NCBI GenBank assembly: GCA_041736625.1
Contig: JBGSTG010000087.1
Span: 1-64,000 of the forward strand
DNA: 64,000 bases
Origin: M3007 sp041736625
GTDB lineage: Bacteria; Bacteroidota; Bacteroidia; Chitinophagales; Saprospiraceae
Direction of reading: 5' to 3'
This document shows positions 45,819-54,538 of the stretch, piece by piece; position 1 is the stretch's first letter, and each line of letters opens with the position of its first letter. Under the pieces are notes generated by a model. That model had not been told where the DNA came from. It searched no databases and worked only from the letters and a program-made list of their open reading frames with translations. The position numbers and the translations under genes were made by a program.

Positions 45819-47429
45819 CTAACCGATGCCAGTTACCAGGGCCGCCACCTTTCGCGCCACATTTTGCCCGTCCATGGCGGCTGACAGTATGCCGCCGGCG
45901 TAACCCGCCCCTTCTCCACACGGGAAAAGGCCGGGGGCGTCGGGATGCTGAAGCGTCTCGCCGTCGCGCGGGATGCGCACCGGGGCACTGGTGCGGCTTT
46001 CGGTACCCACCACCACCGCCTCTTCGGTCAGGAAACCCGGCATTTGCTTGCCGAACTGACGCAGGCCGTCGCGCAACCTAGTTGCAATGAAGGCGGGCAG
46101 CAATTCGTACAACGGCGCCGGGTACAAGCCGGGGATGTAAGAGGAGTCGGGCAGGGTATCCGACAGCCGCCCTTGAATGAAATCGGTGAGCCGTAGCGCG
46201 GGTCCTTTCTGGCTGCCGTCGCCGGCATCGAACAGCCGCTGCTCCACCGTCGCCTGAAAAGCCATAGCGGCAAACACGCCGTGTTTTTCCCACGGCTCCA
46301 GATCGGCCGGTTCCACCGCCGTCACCACGCCTGAATTTGCGTACGGCGAGTCTCGCCGGCTCATGCTCATGCCATTCACCACAATTTCGCCGGGCGCTGT
46401 GGCTGCGGGCACGATCAGCCCTCCGGGACACATACAAAACGAGAACACCCCCCTGTCGCGCACCTGGCATACCAGGCTGTAGCTGGCCGCCGGCAGGTGC
46501 TCGTCTCTGGTTGCGCTGTGGTATTGCAGCCGGTCGATAAGCGGCTGTGGATGTTCCACGCGCACCCCCAGGGCAAAAGGCTTGGCCTCCACTCGAAATC
46601 CTTTCTGGTGCAACAGCCGATACACGTCGCGCGCGGAGTGGCCCGTCGCCAGGATCACCGCATCGGCCAGCCATTCTTCCGAAGCAGACACCTGCGGGGG
46701 CGCCTCGGCATGGGGCGAAGGAGCCGGCTCGGTGCGCACCCCCACCACCTGGCCGTCGCGCAGCACCAGATCGGTCACATGCCGGCCAAAAAACACCCGC
46801 CCCCCGTATTGTTCAATAGTGGCCCGCATGTTTTGCACCACTGCAGGCAGTTTATTGGAGCCAATGTGCGGATGCGCCTCCTCCAGAATGTCGGTCGGCG
46901 CGCCGTGCTCCACCAGCAGGCGCAGCACCTTGATCATGTTACCCCGCTTGACCGAACGGGTGTACAGCTTGCCGTCGGAATACGTGCCGGCGCCGCCCTC
47001 ACCGAAACAATAATTGGAATGCGGATTCACCACGCCGAACTGCTGGATGGCGCGCAGGTCGCGCCGACGCGTACGGGCGTCCTGCCCCCTGTCGAGCACA
47101 ATGGGCCGGATGCCCCGTTCGATCAGTTCCAGCGCAGCAAAATACCCCGCCGGGCCGGCGCCTACGATCACCACGGAGCGTTTGCCCGAAACCGGATGAA
47201 ACCCCGACAGCACGGGCGCTTCGGGCGCATAGGCCTCTTCCGGGCCGTACACCTGGGCACGCAACCGGTACACGGGCCGGCGGCTGCGCGCGTCGAGCGA
47301 GGCTTTGAGCACCTCCACGTGCACGATTCGCTCCGGAGCCAGGCCGCTTTGCTGCGCTGCCTTGCGGCGGATCAACCCGGCATCGCGGCGCTCCTCGGGC
47401 AGCAACACGAGTTCGACGAGTTGGGGCAT
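45819..47429 (-). CDS. FAD-dependent oxidoreductase (COG2509 family)
   Basis: 536 aa from ATG 47429. An N-terminal ~95-residue domain (ERRDAGLIRRKAAQQSGL onwards) precedes the FAD Rossmann motif VVIVGAGPAGYFAALELIERG, then FGEGGAGTYSDGKLYTR, VILATGHSARDVYRLL, and a C-terminal PCGEGAGYAGGILSAAMDGQ that closes the FAD site. This is the uncharacterised 'NAD(FAD)-utilising dehydrogenase' group widespread in bacteria; the substrate is not known. Two nt behind the small secreted-protein gene, so probably one operon. Confidence 0.85.
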   Translation of the reverse strand: MPQLVELVLLPEERRDAGLIRRKAAQQSGLAPERIVHVEVLKASLDARSRRPVYRLRAQVYGPEEAYAPEAPVLSGFHPVSGKRSVVIVGAGPAGYFAALELIERGIRPIVLDRGQDARTRRRDLRAIQQFGVVNPHSNYCFGEGGAGTYSDGKLYTRSVKRGNMIKVLRLLVEHGAPTDILEEAHPHIGSNKLPAVVQNMRATIEQYGGRVFFGRHVTDLVLRDGQVVGVRTEPAPSPHAEAPPQVSASEEWLADAVILATGHSARDVYRLLHQKGFRVEAKPFALGVRVEHPQPLIDRLQYHSATRDEHLPAASYSLVCQVRDRGVFSFCMCPGGLIVPAATAPGEIVVNGMSMSRRDSPYANSGVVTAVEPADLEPWEKHGVFAAMAFQATVEQRLFDAGDGSQKGPALRLTDFIQGRLSDTLPDSSYIPGLYPAPLYELLPAFIATRLRDGLRQFGKQMPGFLTEEAVVVGTESRTSAPVRIPRDGETLQHPDAPGLFPCGEGAGYAGGILSAAMDGQNVARKVAALVTGIG

Positions 47430-47431
47430 GG

Positions 47432-47860
47432 TCAGTTCTCTTTCAGAATCAGTTCCTGGACCGCCTGCCCTTCCGGCCACTGGTAAAAATCGGGAATGAA
47501 CAGCTTGAGCAACACCACTTCGTCGCACCACACCCCGTTCCGGTTCTTCAAGGCCTTGCGCTCCTTGTCTTTCGACACCAGCGTCAGGTTGTCCCCTTCC
47601 CGGGCAGGGTCAAGGGCATAACGGCCTTTTTCGATCAGGTAGTCCAGGATTTCCGGAGAGGCATTCCATATCTGGATGTGTGTTTCCGCCAGCACATTGT
47701 CGGCAGCCCAGGGGATCAACTCGTAGCTTCCCACAATATCCAGAACAATGACCCTGGCGGAGTCGGCAGGAAATATCTGGTAGACGGTGCGTTCCATTTG
47801 TGCCCGGGCCGTCAGGGAGCAAAAGAACAGTGCAAAAGAAAAGAGGATTCGACGGTGCAT
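47432..47860 (-). CDS. Small secreted hypothetical protein
   Basis: 142 aa. Signal peptide MHRRILFSFALFFCSLTARAQ, mature protein of about 120 residues starting MERTVYQIFPADSARVIVLD. It has a beta-rich pattern (GSYELIPWAADNVLAETHIQIWN) and looks like a DUF4097-type adhesin fold, but too little is conserved to assign it. No lipobox. Immediately upstream of the FAD oxidoreductase, suggesting co-expression. Confidence 0.7.
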   Translation of the reverse strand: MHRRILFSFALFFCSLTARAQMERTVYQIFPADSARVIVLDIVGSYELIPWAADNVLAETHIQIWNASPEILDYLIEKGRYALDPAREGDNLTLVSKDKERKALKNRNGVWCDEVVLLKLFIPDFYQWPEGQAVQELILKEN

Positions 47861-48084
47861 GGCGTTGGCTGAAAAAACAGGTTTAATGCCGGGGTTGGGA
47901 ATGGGAGCCGAAGTTACCGGAATATTTTTTTATAGAAAAAAAAATTGCAATGCTCCCCCAAAACGGAAAAACGACCATACCCTCAAAAGAGTAGCCGCAC
48001 ACAAAGTTGGCCCGGTTTTTGGCTTTTAATGCCTGACATTTGCCACTTGAACGCGCATATTTTACCGGCCCCTCCTAATCTTTT

Positions 48085-49533
48085 GTGATTGTGAAAAGAG
48101 TTTGCCTATCCGAACATAACGCCAACCGAGCTTGCCAGGCTTCGGTTATTCTGGCGCTGCCGACGGCCACCGAAAGCCTGAGCAGCCTGCTCACCGACGC
48201 TGAGATGCAGTTCCTCACGGGCGCTTTGGCCCGCCAGGTTCGGCAGTTCTTTTTTCCGAGACCCGACCAGACCCTCTTTGTGCGCATGCTGGAGCAGGGC
48301 ACCGACGAGGCCGACACCTTGGAGATCACCCGCCGGGCGGGCGCCTCTTTTTTGGCCGACATAAGAACCAACCAACTCTGCGAGGTGGTGATCCGGACTG
48401 CGCATCCGGAAATTCCCGTGCTGGCCTTTGCCGAAGGGCTTGCACTCGGCAGTTATGCATTCAAAAAGTACCGGACCAAGTGCGAAAAAGAAACGCCCGA
48501 ACTCGAGTACATCGGAATTGATGCACCCGGGATTGCGCCGGAAGCGATTCGGGAGCTGGATAGTGTGATAGAGGCCGTGTTCATCACCCGCGATCTGGTG
48601 AACGAGCCGCACATGCACTTCAACGCCGTTGCGCTGGCAGACGCCGCGCGGGAGGTCGCCAGCAATTACGGGCTGGGCATCGAGGTGTTGGGCAAAGAAG
48701 AGATCGAATCGCTGGGCATGGGCGGCCTGTTGGCCGTGAACCGCGCCAGCAGCGTACCACCCTTTTTCTGTATACTGGAGTGGAAACCGGAAACGGCCGT
48801 AAACCCGAAGCCCCTGGTGCTCGTCGGGAAAGGCGTGGTGTACGACACCGGCGGCCTGAGCCTCAAGACGCCCGAAGGCATGGAAACCATGAAATGCGAC
48901 ATGGCCGGCGCCGGCGCCGTACTCGGCGCCATGGCCGCAGCTGCCCGGAATAAGCTGCCTGTGCACGTCATCGGACTGATTCCAGCCACCGACAACATGA
49001 TCGGCGAAAAAGCCCTGGCGCCCGGAGACATCATCCAGATGTACTCGGGCGACACCGTTGAGGTGGTAAACACCGACGCCGAAGGACGCATCATCCTCGC
49101 CGACGCCCTCCATTACGCCAAACGGTACGATCCGGAGCTGGTGCTCGACGTGGCCACCCTTACCGGCGCCGCCGTGCGCGCCCTCGGCAATCAGGCCATC
49201 TGCTACATGGGCAATGCCTCCCGGCACATCAAGGCCATGCTGGAAAACAGCGGATGGAATACCTACGAGCGTTGCGTGGAACTGCCGCTCTGGAAAGAGT
49301 ACGGCGAAGAGCTGAAAAGCTCAATGGCCGACCTGCGAAACGTGGGAAATGGTCCGGCAGGCATGATTACTGCGGGTAAATTTCTCGAATATTTCGCCAA
49401 TTTCCCATGGTTACACCTCGACATCGCCGGCCCTGCTTATCTTCGCAGCGCCAACGCCTACCGACCAAAGGACGGTACGGGCGTAGGTGTTCGTTTGCTT
49501 TACGACTTTTTGAAGCAACGGGCGAACGATTAA
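48085..49533 (+). CDS. pepA: Leucyl aminopeptidase (M17)
   Basis: 482 aa, GTG start. Two-zinc cytosolic aminopeptidase. The N-terminal macro-like domain is followed by the catalytic domain, with LVGKGVVYDTGGLSLK (Lys, Asp), CDMAGAGAVLG (Asp), and NTDAEGRIILADAL (Asp, Glu, Arg), all normal. First of a same-strand run pepA-pdxA-ppgK with gaps of 24 and 11 nt. Only a one-mismatch -7 box (GACATTTG, near 48036) is seen upstream. Confidence 0.92.
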   Translation: MIVKRVCLSEHNANRACQASVILALPTATESLSSLLTDAEMQFLTGALARQVRQFFFPRPDQTLFVRMLEQGTDEADTLEITRRAGASFLADIRTNQLCEVVIRTAHPEIPVLAFAEGLALGSYAFKKYRTKCEKETPELEYIGIDAPGIAPEAIRELDSVIEAVFITRDLVNEPHMHFNAVALADAAREVASNYGLGIEVLGKEEIESLGMGGLLAVNRASSVPPFFCILEWKPETAVNPKPLVLVGKGVVYDTGGLSLKTPEGMETMKCDMAGAGAVLGAMAAAARNKLPVHVIGLIPATDNMIGEKALAPGDIIQMYSGDTVEVVNTDAEGRIILADALHYAKRYDPELVLDVATLTGAAVRALGNQAICYMGNASRHIKAMLENSGWNTYERCVELPLWKEYGEELKSSMADLRNVGNGPAGMITAGKFLEYFANFPWLHLDIAGPAYLRSANAYRPKDGTGVGVRLLYDFLKQRAND

Positions 49534-49557
49534 CCGTTTTTTACCCCCACTCTGTAC

Positions 49558-50655
49558 ATGGATAATCTGGTTATAGGCGTCAGTTGCGGCGACGTCAACG
49601 GCATTGGCCTGGAGGTCATCTTGAAAGCCCTTGCCCTCAAGCAGGCCGCGCCCAGGCACAAAATCGTGTTGTACGCCGGCACTAAAGTAGTCGCTTACCA
49701 CAAAAACATCATTTCCCAGGAAAATATACAGTTCTACAGCGTGGACAAACCCGCTGAAGCGCAGGCAGGCCGCATAAACATCCTTAATTGCTGGCAGGAC
49801 AACATCAACATCAACCTGGGAAAAATCAGCGATGTCGGCGGCAAATGCGCCTTCCAGTCGCTGGAACGCGCCACACAAGACCTCAAAGACGGCGCCATCG
49901 ACGCGCTGGTTACGGCGCCCATCCACAAAAAGGCGATGCAACTGGCTGACTTTCCGTACGCCGGGCACACCGAGTACCTGACCAACGCCTTTCAAGCCAA
50001 GGATGCGCTTATGCTCATGGTGTCCGACACCCTTCGCATCGGACTCGTCACCAACCACCTGCCTCTTCGCGCCGTAGCCGACAGCATCACCAAAGAGCTG
50101 GTCCTGCGCAAGATCCGCCTGCTGCACGAGACGCTGCGCATCGATTTTTCCATTGAAAAACCAACCATCGCCGTGTTGGGGCTGAACCCGCACGCGGGCG
50201 ACGACGGCGCCATCGGCAATGAAGAGGAGACCTTGATCCGGCCAGCCATCGATGCCGCCAAGGAAAAGGATATTTTTGCCTTCGGCCCCTTTCCTGCCGA
50301 CGGATTTTTTGGTTCGGGCGCTTTTCGCAAATACGACGGTATATTGGCCATGTATCACGATCAGGGTCTGGCGCCTTTTAAAACCCTGGCATTCGGCGGC
50401 GGCGTGAATTATACCGCAGGGCTGTCTGTTATCCGCACGTCGCCCGACCATGGAACGGCCTTCGACATTGCCGGCAAAGGAGAAGCCGACGAGACGTCGT
50501 TCATAAAAGCCCTTTACCTGGCCATCGACATCGTCCACAACCGCAGTGAATTCGTCGATATGCGCGCTAATTCCCTAGAACGGCGCAAACAAAAGGCCCT
50601 TCAGGCGGAGAATGGCGCCGACGAGGAGATTGTGGACCTCATCCCCGAAGATTAA
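49558..50655 (+). CDS. pdxA: 4-hydroxythreonine-4-phosphate dehydrogenase
   Basis: 365 aa NAD-dependent enzyme of the DXP-dependent pyridoxal 5'-phosphate pathway. Start MDNLVIGVSCGDVNGIGLEV. Metal and substrate residues are in AGHTEYLTNAF, TNHLPLRAV, GLNPHAGDDG, AMYHDQGLAPFK and SPDHGTAFDIAGKG. Located between pepA and ppgK, with no obvious metabolic link, so the operon may just be a convenience. Confidence 0.94.
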   Translation: MDNLVIGVSCGDVNGIGLEVILKALALKQAAPRHKIVLYAGTKVVAYHKNIISQENIQFYSVDKPAEAQAGRINILNCWQDNININLGKISDVGGKCAFQSLERATQDLKDGAIDALVTAPIHKKAMQLADFPYAGHTEYLTNAFQAKDALMLMVSDTLRIGLVTNHLPLRAVADSITKELVLRKIRLLHETLRIDFSIEKPTIAVLGLNPHAGDDGAIGNEEETLIRPAIDAAKEKDIFAFGPFPADGFFGSGAFRKYDGILAMYHDQGLAPFKTLAFGGGVNYTAGLSVIRTSPDHGTAFDIAGKGEADETSFIKALYLAIDIVHNRSEFVDMRANSLERRKQKALQAENGADEEIVDLIPED

Positions 50656-50666
50656 CCCCCAACCGT

Positions 50667-51410
50667 ATGTTAGGAATAGATGTTGGCGCCAGCGGCATTA
50701 AAGGCGCGTTGGTAGACCTTGAAAACGGGAAAATACACGGCGAACGATTCCGGATTCCCACACCCAAACCCGCCACACCGGCGGCTATGGCGGAGTCATT
50801 TGCAGAAATGGTGCGGTATTTCCAATACCAGGGGCCGGTGGGCATCGGATTTCCGGCCATTGTCAAAAACGACGTCGCCCTGTCTGCCGCCAACATCGAC
50901 GATTCCTGGATCGGTCGGTCTGTGGCGGATGTTTTCGACCCCTCCGGCCGGCACCCGGTCTTCGTGACCAATGACGCCGACGCCGCCGGTATCGCCGAAA
51001 TGCGCTATGGCGAAGGGAAAGGGGAAGACGGCCTGGTGCTTCTGCTGACCGTCGGCACGGGCATAGGCTCGGCACTATTTTACCGGGGCCAACTGTTACC
51101 CAACACGGAACTCGGACACCTGATGTGGAAAAACGGCCGTCCGGTGGAGCAATACTGTTCGTCCGGTGCACGCGAGCGGCTCAAAATCAGCCGAATGGAA
51201 TGGGCCGAGCGATTCAACAACTACCTGCATCACTTGGAGCGACTGTTCTCCCCTGATCTGTTCATTCTGGGAGGAGGCGAGAGCAAGCGTTTCGAAGAAT
51301 ATAAAGCGGTGTTGCACCCGTTGCGCGCCCGGGTAGTGCCAGCCCGGTTGTTGAACAACGCCGGCATCATCGGCGCGGCGGTGTACGCTACGGATCAGGT
51401 CAGGACCTGA
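50667..51410 (+). CDS. ppgK: Polyphosphate glucokinase (ROK family)
   Basis: 247 aa. MLGIDVGASGIKGALVDLENGKI is the ROK phosphate loop. RIPTPKPATP is typical of polyphosphate-dependent glucokinases, followed by VTNDADAAGIAE (catalytic Asp), LTVGTGIGSALF, and GARERLKIS. It phosphorylates glucose from polyphosphate or ATP. It ends inside the 3' end of the convergent tatC (16-bp overlap). Confidence 0.88.
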   Translation: MLGIDVGASGIKGALVDLENGKIHGERFRIPTPKPATPAAMAESFAEMVRYFQYQGPVGIGFPAIVKNDVALSAANIDDSWIGRSVADVFDPSGRHPVFVTNDADAAGIAEMRYGEGKGEDGLVLLLTVGTGIGSALFYRGQLLPNTELGHLMWKNGRPVEQYCSSGARERLKISRMEWAERFNNYLHHLERLFSPDLFILGGGESKRFEEYKAVLHPLRARVVPARLLNNAGIIGAAVYATDQVRT

Positions 51411-52255
51411 CTTTTTTCTTCCAGTGCCTTCAACTGTTGCTTCCGAACCCTGGCGGCAACCAGGATGCTGAACTCGTACAGGCCGTACAACGGTATAAAA
51501 ACCATGATTTGCGACACTACATCCGGCGGCGTGATGATGGCCGCCGCGATCAGGATGATCAAGGCTGCGTAGCGTCGCGACGCCCGCATGAATTGCGGCC
51601 CAACCACGCCCACCCGGGCGAGGAAGTACACGACAATCGGCATTTCAAAAACCAGCCCCATCGGGATGGTGAACATGGTCATGTACGTCACGTATGACGA
51701 CAAGGTGGGTGCGGTCACCGCCCCATCCAGCGTGTACCCCGCCAAAAAATTGATGGAAAACGGCGCAATGATGAAGTATCCGAAACCCACACCCAACAGA
51801 AACAGGGCGGTGCATTTGAACACCACACCGCGCACGGCCTGGCGCTCTCCTTCCATCAACCCTGGACGGACAAATCGCCAGAACTCCCAAAACACAAAGG
51901 GGAACGCGCAAATGAGACCCAGCCAGAACGAGACGAACATGTGCTGCATCAGCACCTCGCCCAACTGACGAGTGATGATGTCGAACTTGACCGGTTTGAA
52001 GCACATCTTTTCGCCCCACCCCAAGGCATGGGAGGTCGAACACATCAACCGGTAGGTGGGAAAATTTTCGTGGCGCGGCCCGAAGATCAGCGTCTCAAAA
52101 ACGAAATTTTTGTTTGTCAGAAAGATGCCGCCAAAAACGGCGACGGCCAGAAAGGCGCGTAAGATGTGCGTGCGCAACTCGGCTACGTGCTCAAAAAAGG
52201 TCATTTCCTTTTCTGCCGGCGTGTTTTCCCTCACGTATTGTTGATCCAATGCCAT
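51395..52255 (-). CDS. tatC: Sec-independent (Tat) translocase TatC
   Basis: 286 aa, six TM segments, the twin-arginine signal-binding subunit of the Tat exporter. N-terminal EKEMTFFEHVAELRTHILRAF (the conserved FxxHxxELR), FVFWEFWRFVRPGLMEGER and FEMPIVVYFLARVGVV are family marks. The first periplasmic loop is longer than in E. coli (about 60 residues), as common in Bacteroidota. tatA is not adjacent. Exact -7 box 38 nt upstream. 3' overlap of 16 bp with ppgK. Confidence 0.93.
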   Translation of the reverse strand: MALDQQYVRENTPAEKEMTFFEHVAELRTHILRAFLAVAVFGGIFLTNKNFVFETLIFGPRHENFPTYRLMCSTSHALGWGEKMCFKPVKFDIITRQLGEVLMQHMFVSFWLGLICAFPFVFWEFWRFVRPGLMEGERQAVRGVVFKCTALFLLGVGFGYFIIAPFSINFLAGYTLDGAVTAPTLSSYVTYMTMFTIPMGLVFEMPIVVYFLARVGVVGPQFMRASRRYAALIILIAAAIITPPDVVSQIMVFIPLYGLYEFSILVAARVRKQQLKALEEKSQVLT

Positions 52256-52293
52256 GTTTGATGGTTACTTGCTACTTGATCGATTAGACCCTA

Positions 52294-52301
52294 CAAATGT
52301 A
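52294..52301 (-). promoter_or_regulatory. -7 box for tatC
   Basis: TACATTTG on the minus strand, 38 nt before ATG 52255. Confidence 0.55.
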
Positions 52302-52368
52302 AAATGTTACATCGGGTAAAAGTGCTTTTTATTGTGAACCCCGGCGTAAAAACCGCGTTCTTTGCCCA

Positions 52369-52851
52369 ATGGCTTTTTTCTTGAATCGAAAGACACAATT
52401 GCTCGTGCTGATTGAGCTGATCGGTTGGATCGCTACCGGCCTGATCATTGCGGCAATCCTCTACCCCATCCACAAAAGCATGCGCGTTTGGCCATTCGAA
52501 TTGTGGAACATCATCTATATTGTTGTGCTGGTCACCCTGTCGCGTTACCTGTTCCTGTTGCCCCATACCTTTCTGGCCAGCCGTCAGGTGCTCAAATTTA
52601 TCATCATCATTTTGCTCATCCCCGCCACCTTTGCGTTGGTACAAGGGCTGAACGGCTTTATGACCTACGTAGAGGAACAGACCTGGTTGGAAATCACCGG
52701 ACACCTGCCGCCTGCCGAACGACGGGCGATGGAGGAATACCTGTGGAACGAAATGATTTTTTTCGCGGCCGGCAGCATCATTTCGGCTCCTGTGCTGGCC
52801 GCCAGGTTGTTGATCAGCATCTGGCGTACGCACAATGAGGATCGCGCTTAG
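52369..52851 (+). CDS. Hypothetical four-helix membrane protein
   Basis: 160 aa, about four TM segments: residues near 10-32 (LVLIELIGWIATGLIIAAIL), 43-62, 72-95 (FIIIILLIPATFALVQGL) and 127-148. No signal peptide and no recognised domain; the helices carry few charges. It stands alone, tail to tail with fadD (13 nt between). ATG start after a sequence resembling a weak -7 (GTTCTTTG). Confidence 0.6.
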   Translation: MAFFLNRKTQLLVLIELIGWIATGLIIAAILYPIHKSMRVWPFELWNIIYIVVLVTLSRYLFLLPHTFLASRQVLKFIIIILLIPATFALVQGLNGFMTYVEEQTWLEITGHLPPAERRAMEEYLWNEMIFFAAGSIISAPVLAARLLISIWRTHNEDRA

Positions 52852-52864
52852 CGCTTGTGCCCTT

Positions 52865-54514
52865 TCAATCGCGCAGCGCCCGTCGAAGTATTTTGCCCAC
52901 ATTGGTTTTGGGCAACTCGCTTCTGAATTCCACTTTTCGGGGCACCTTGTATCCGGTCAGGTTTTCCTTGCAATACGCAATAATCTCGTTTTCGGTGAGC
53001 GACGGGTCTTTTTTTACGATAAATATTTTGACGCTTTCCCCGGATTTTTCGTCCGGCACGCCCAGGGCGGCCACCTCCAGCACTTTGGGGTGGGAGATGA
53101 CCACGTCTTCAATTTCATTGGGGTAAACGTTGAAGCCCGACACCAGAATCATGTCTTTTTTGCGGTCTACGATCTGGAAAAAACCGTCGGGGTGCATCAG
53201 TCCAATGTCGCCCGTGCTCAGCCATCCTTCCGGGCTGATCACCTCGGCAGTGGCTTCCGGCCGGTTCCAGTAGCCTTTCATGACCTGCGGGCCCCGGCAC
53301 TGGATCTCCCCGATTTCCCCTTGCGGGAGCGGTTCACCTTTATCGTTTACGATCCGCACGTCGGTCGATGGCGCCGGCATGCCGATGGTGCCTATGCGCA
53401 TGGCGGCGTCGAAGGGATTGCAGGAGATGAGCGGGCTCGACTCCGTCATACCGTAACCTTCCGCCAGGCGGCATCCGGTGGTCTGTTGCCAGCGCTCGGC
53501 CACAGCGCGCTGGAGGGCCATACCGCCGGCCACGCAAATTTTCAGGGAAGAAAAGTCGAGCGTTTTAAAATCGCTGTTGTTCAGCAGCCCGTTGAATAGC
53601 GTATTGACGCCGGTAACCAGGCTGGGGCGGTATTTGCGCCAGTCTTTTATGAGTGCTTTGAGGTCGCGGGCATTCACAATGAGTATGTTGCGGCCGCCGA
53701 TGCTCATGATGGCCAGGCAGTTCACCGTGAAGGCAAAGATGTGATAGAGGGGCAGCGGGCAAAGCGCCGTTTCTTCTGCTTCCTTCAGGTGCGGCATCAT
53801 GATGGCCCTGATCTGGAGCATATTGGCCACCAGATTCCGGTTGGTGAGCATGGCGCCCTTGGCCACGCCGGTGGTGCCGCCGGTATACTGAAGGATGATG
53901 ACGTCGTCGGGCTGGGTTTCAACCGGCTGAAGTTTGAGCGTTTTTCCTTTCGCCACGGCCTGGTTGAAGGACACGGCTCCCGGCAGCTCGAACTTGGGCA
54001 CCATGCCTTTCCACCGCACCACGAGGTTTACGACCCACCCTTTCAGGCCCAGCAGCTCGCCGATGGAGGTGGTGATCACCGTTTGGATGTTGGTGTCGGG
54101 AAGTACCTGCTGCAGGTTAGCCGCAAAGTTTTCGGCGATCACGATGGCTTTGGCGCCCGAATCGATAAACTGATGGCGCATTTCACGCGGGGTGTACAAA
54201 GGATTGGTGTTCACGACCACCAATCCGGCATGCAGGGCGCCCAGCAGCGCAACCGGGTACTGAAGCAAATTGGGCATCATAATCGCAATGCGATCGCCCG
54301 GCGCCAGCCCGCGCGATTGCAGGAACGCACCGAAAGCCCGGCTTTGTTGATCCAACGCTGCAAACGTCATGGTTTTACCCATGCTGACAAACGCGGGCAA
54401 ATTGGAATATCGGGTGGTGCTGCGTGCTACCATGGAAAGCACGGTCGGGAAGTCGTCGGGGTTGATGTGCGCCGGTACGCCGGCCGGATACTGTTGAAGC
54501 CAGGGCTTGTCCAT
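52865..54514 (-). CDS. fadD: Long-chain fatty acid--CoA ligase
   Basis: 549 aa ANL-superfamily AMP-forming ligase. The ATP loop LQYTGGTTGVAKGAMLTN, EGYGMTESSPLI, STGDIGLMHPDGFFQIVDRK and the C-terminal Lys region KVPRKVEFRSELPKTNVGKILRR are present. Activates fatty acids to acyl-CoA for beta-oxidation or lipid synthesis. Only 24 nt behind the beta-mannosidase stop, so probably read from its promoter; a one-mismatch box (CAACTTTG) also precedes the start. Confidence 0.92.
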   Translation of the reverse strand: MDKPWLQQYPAGVPAHINPDDFPTVLSMVARSTTRYSNLPAFVSMGKTMTFAALDQQSRAFGAFLQSRGLAPGDRIAIMMPNLLQYPVALLGALHAGLVVVNTNPLYTPREMRHQFIDSGAKAIVIAENFAANLQQVLPDTNIQTVITTSIGELLGLKGWVVNLVVRWKGMVPKFELPGAVSFNQAVAKGKTLKLQPVETQPDDVIILQYTGGTTGVAKGAMLTNRNLVANMLQIRAIMMPHLKEAEETALCPLPLYHIFAFTVNCLAIMSIGGRNILIVNARDLKALIKDWRKYRPSLVTGVNTLFNGLLNNSDFKTLDFSSLKICVAGGMALQRAVAERWQQTTGCRLAEGYGMTESSPLISCNPFDAAMRIGTIGMPAPSTDVRIVNDKGEPLPQGEIGEIQCRGPQVMKGYWNRPEATAEVISPEGWLSTGDIGLMHPDGFFQIVDRKKDMILVSGFNVYPNEIEDVVISHPKVLEVAALGVPDEKSGESVKIFIVKKDPSLTENEIIAYCKENLTGYKVPRKVEFRSELPKTNVGKILRRALRD

Positions 54515-54538
54515 CAGGAAACAAAGTTGATTTGTTGT

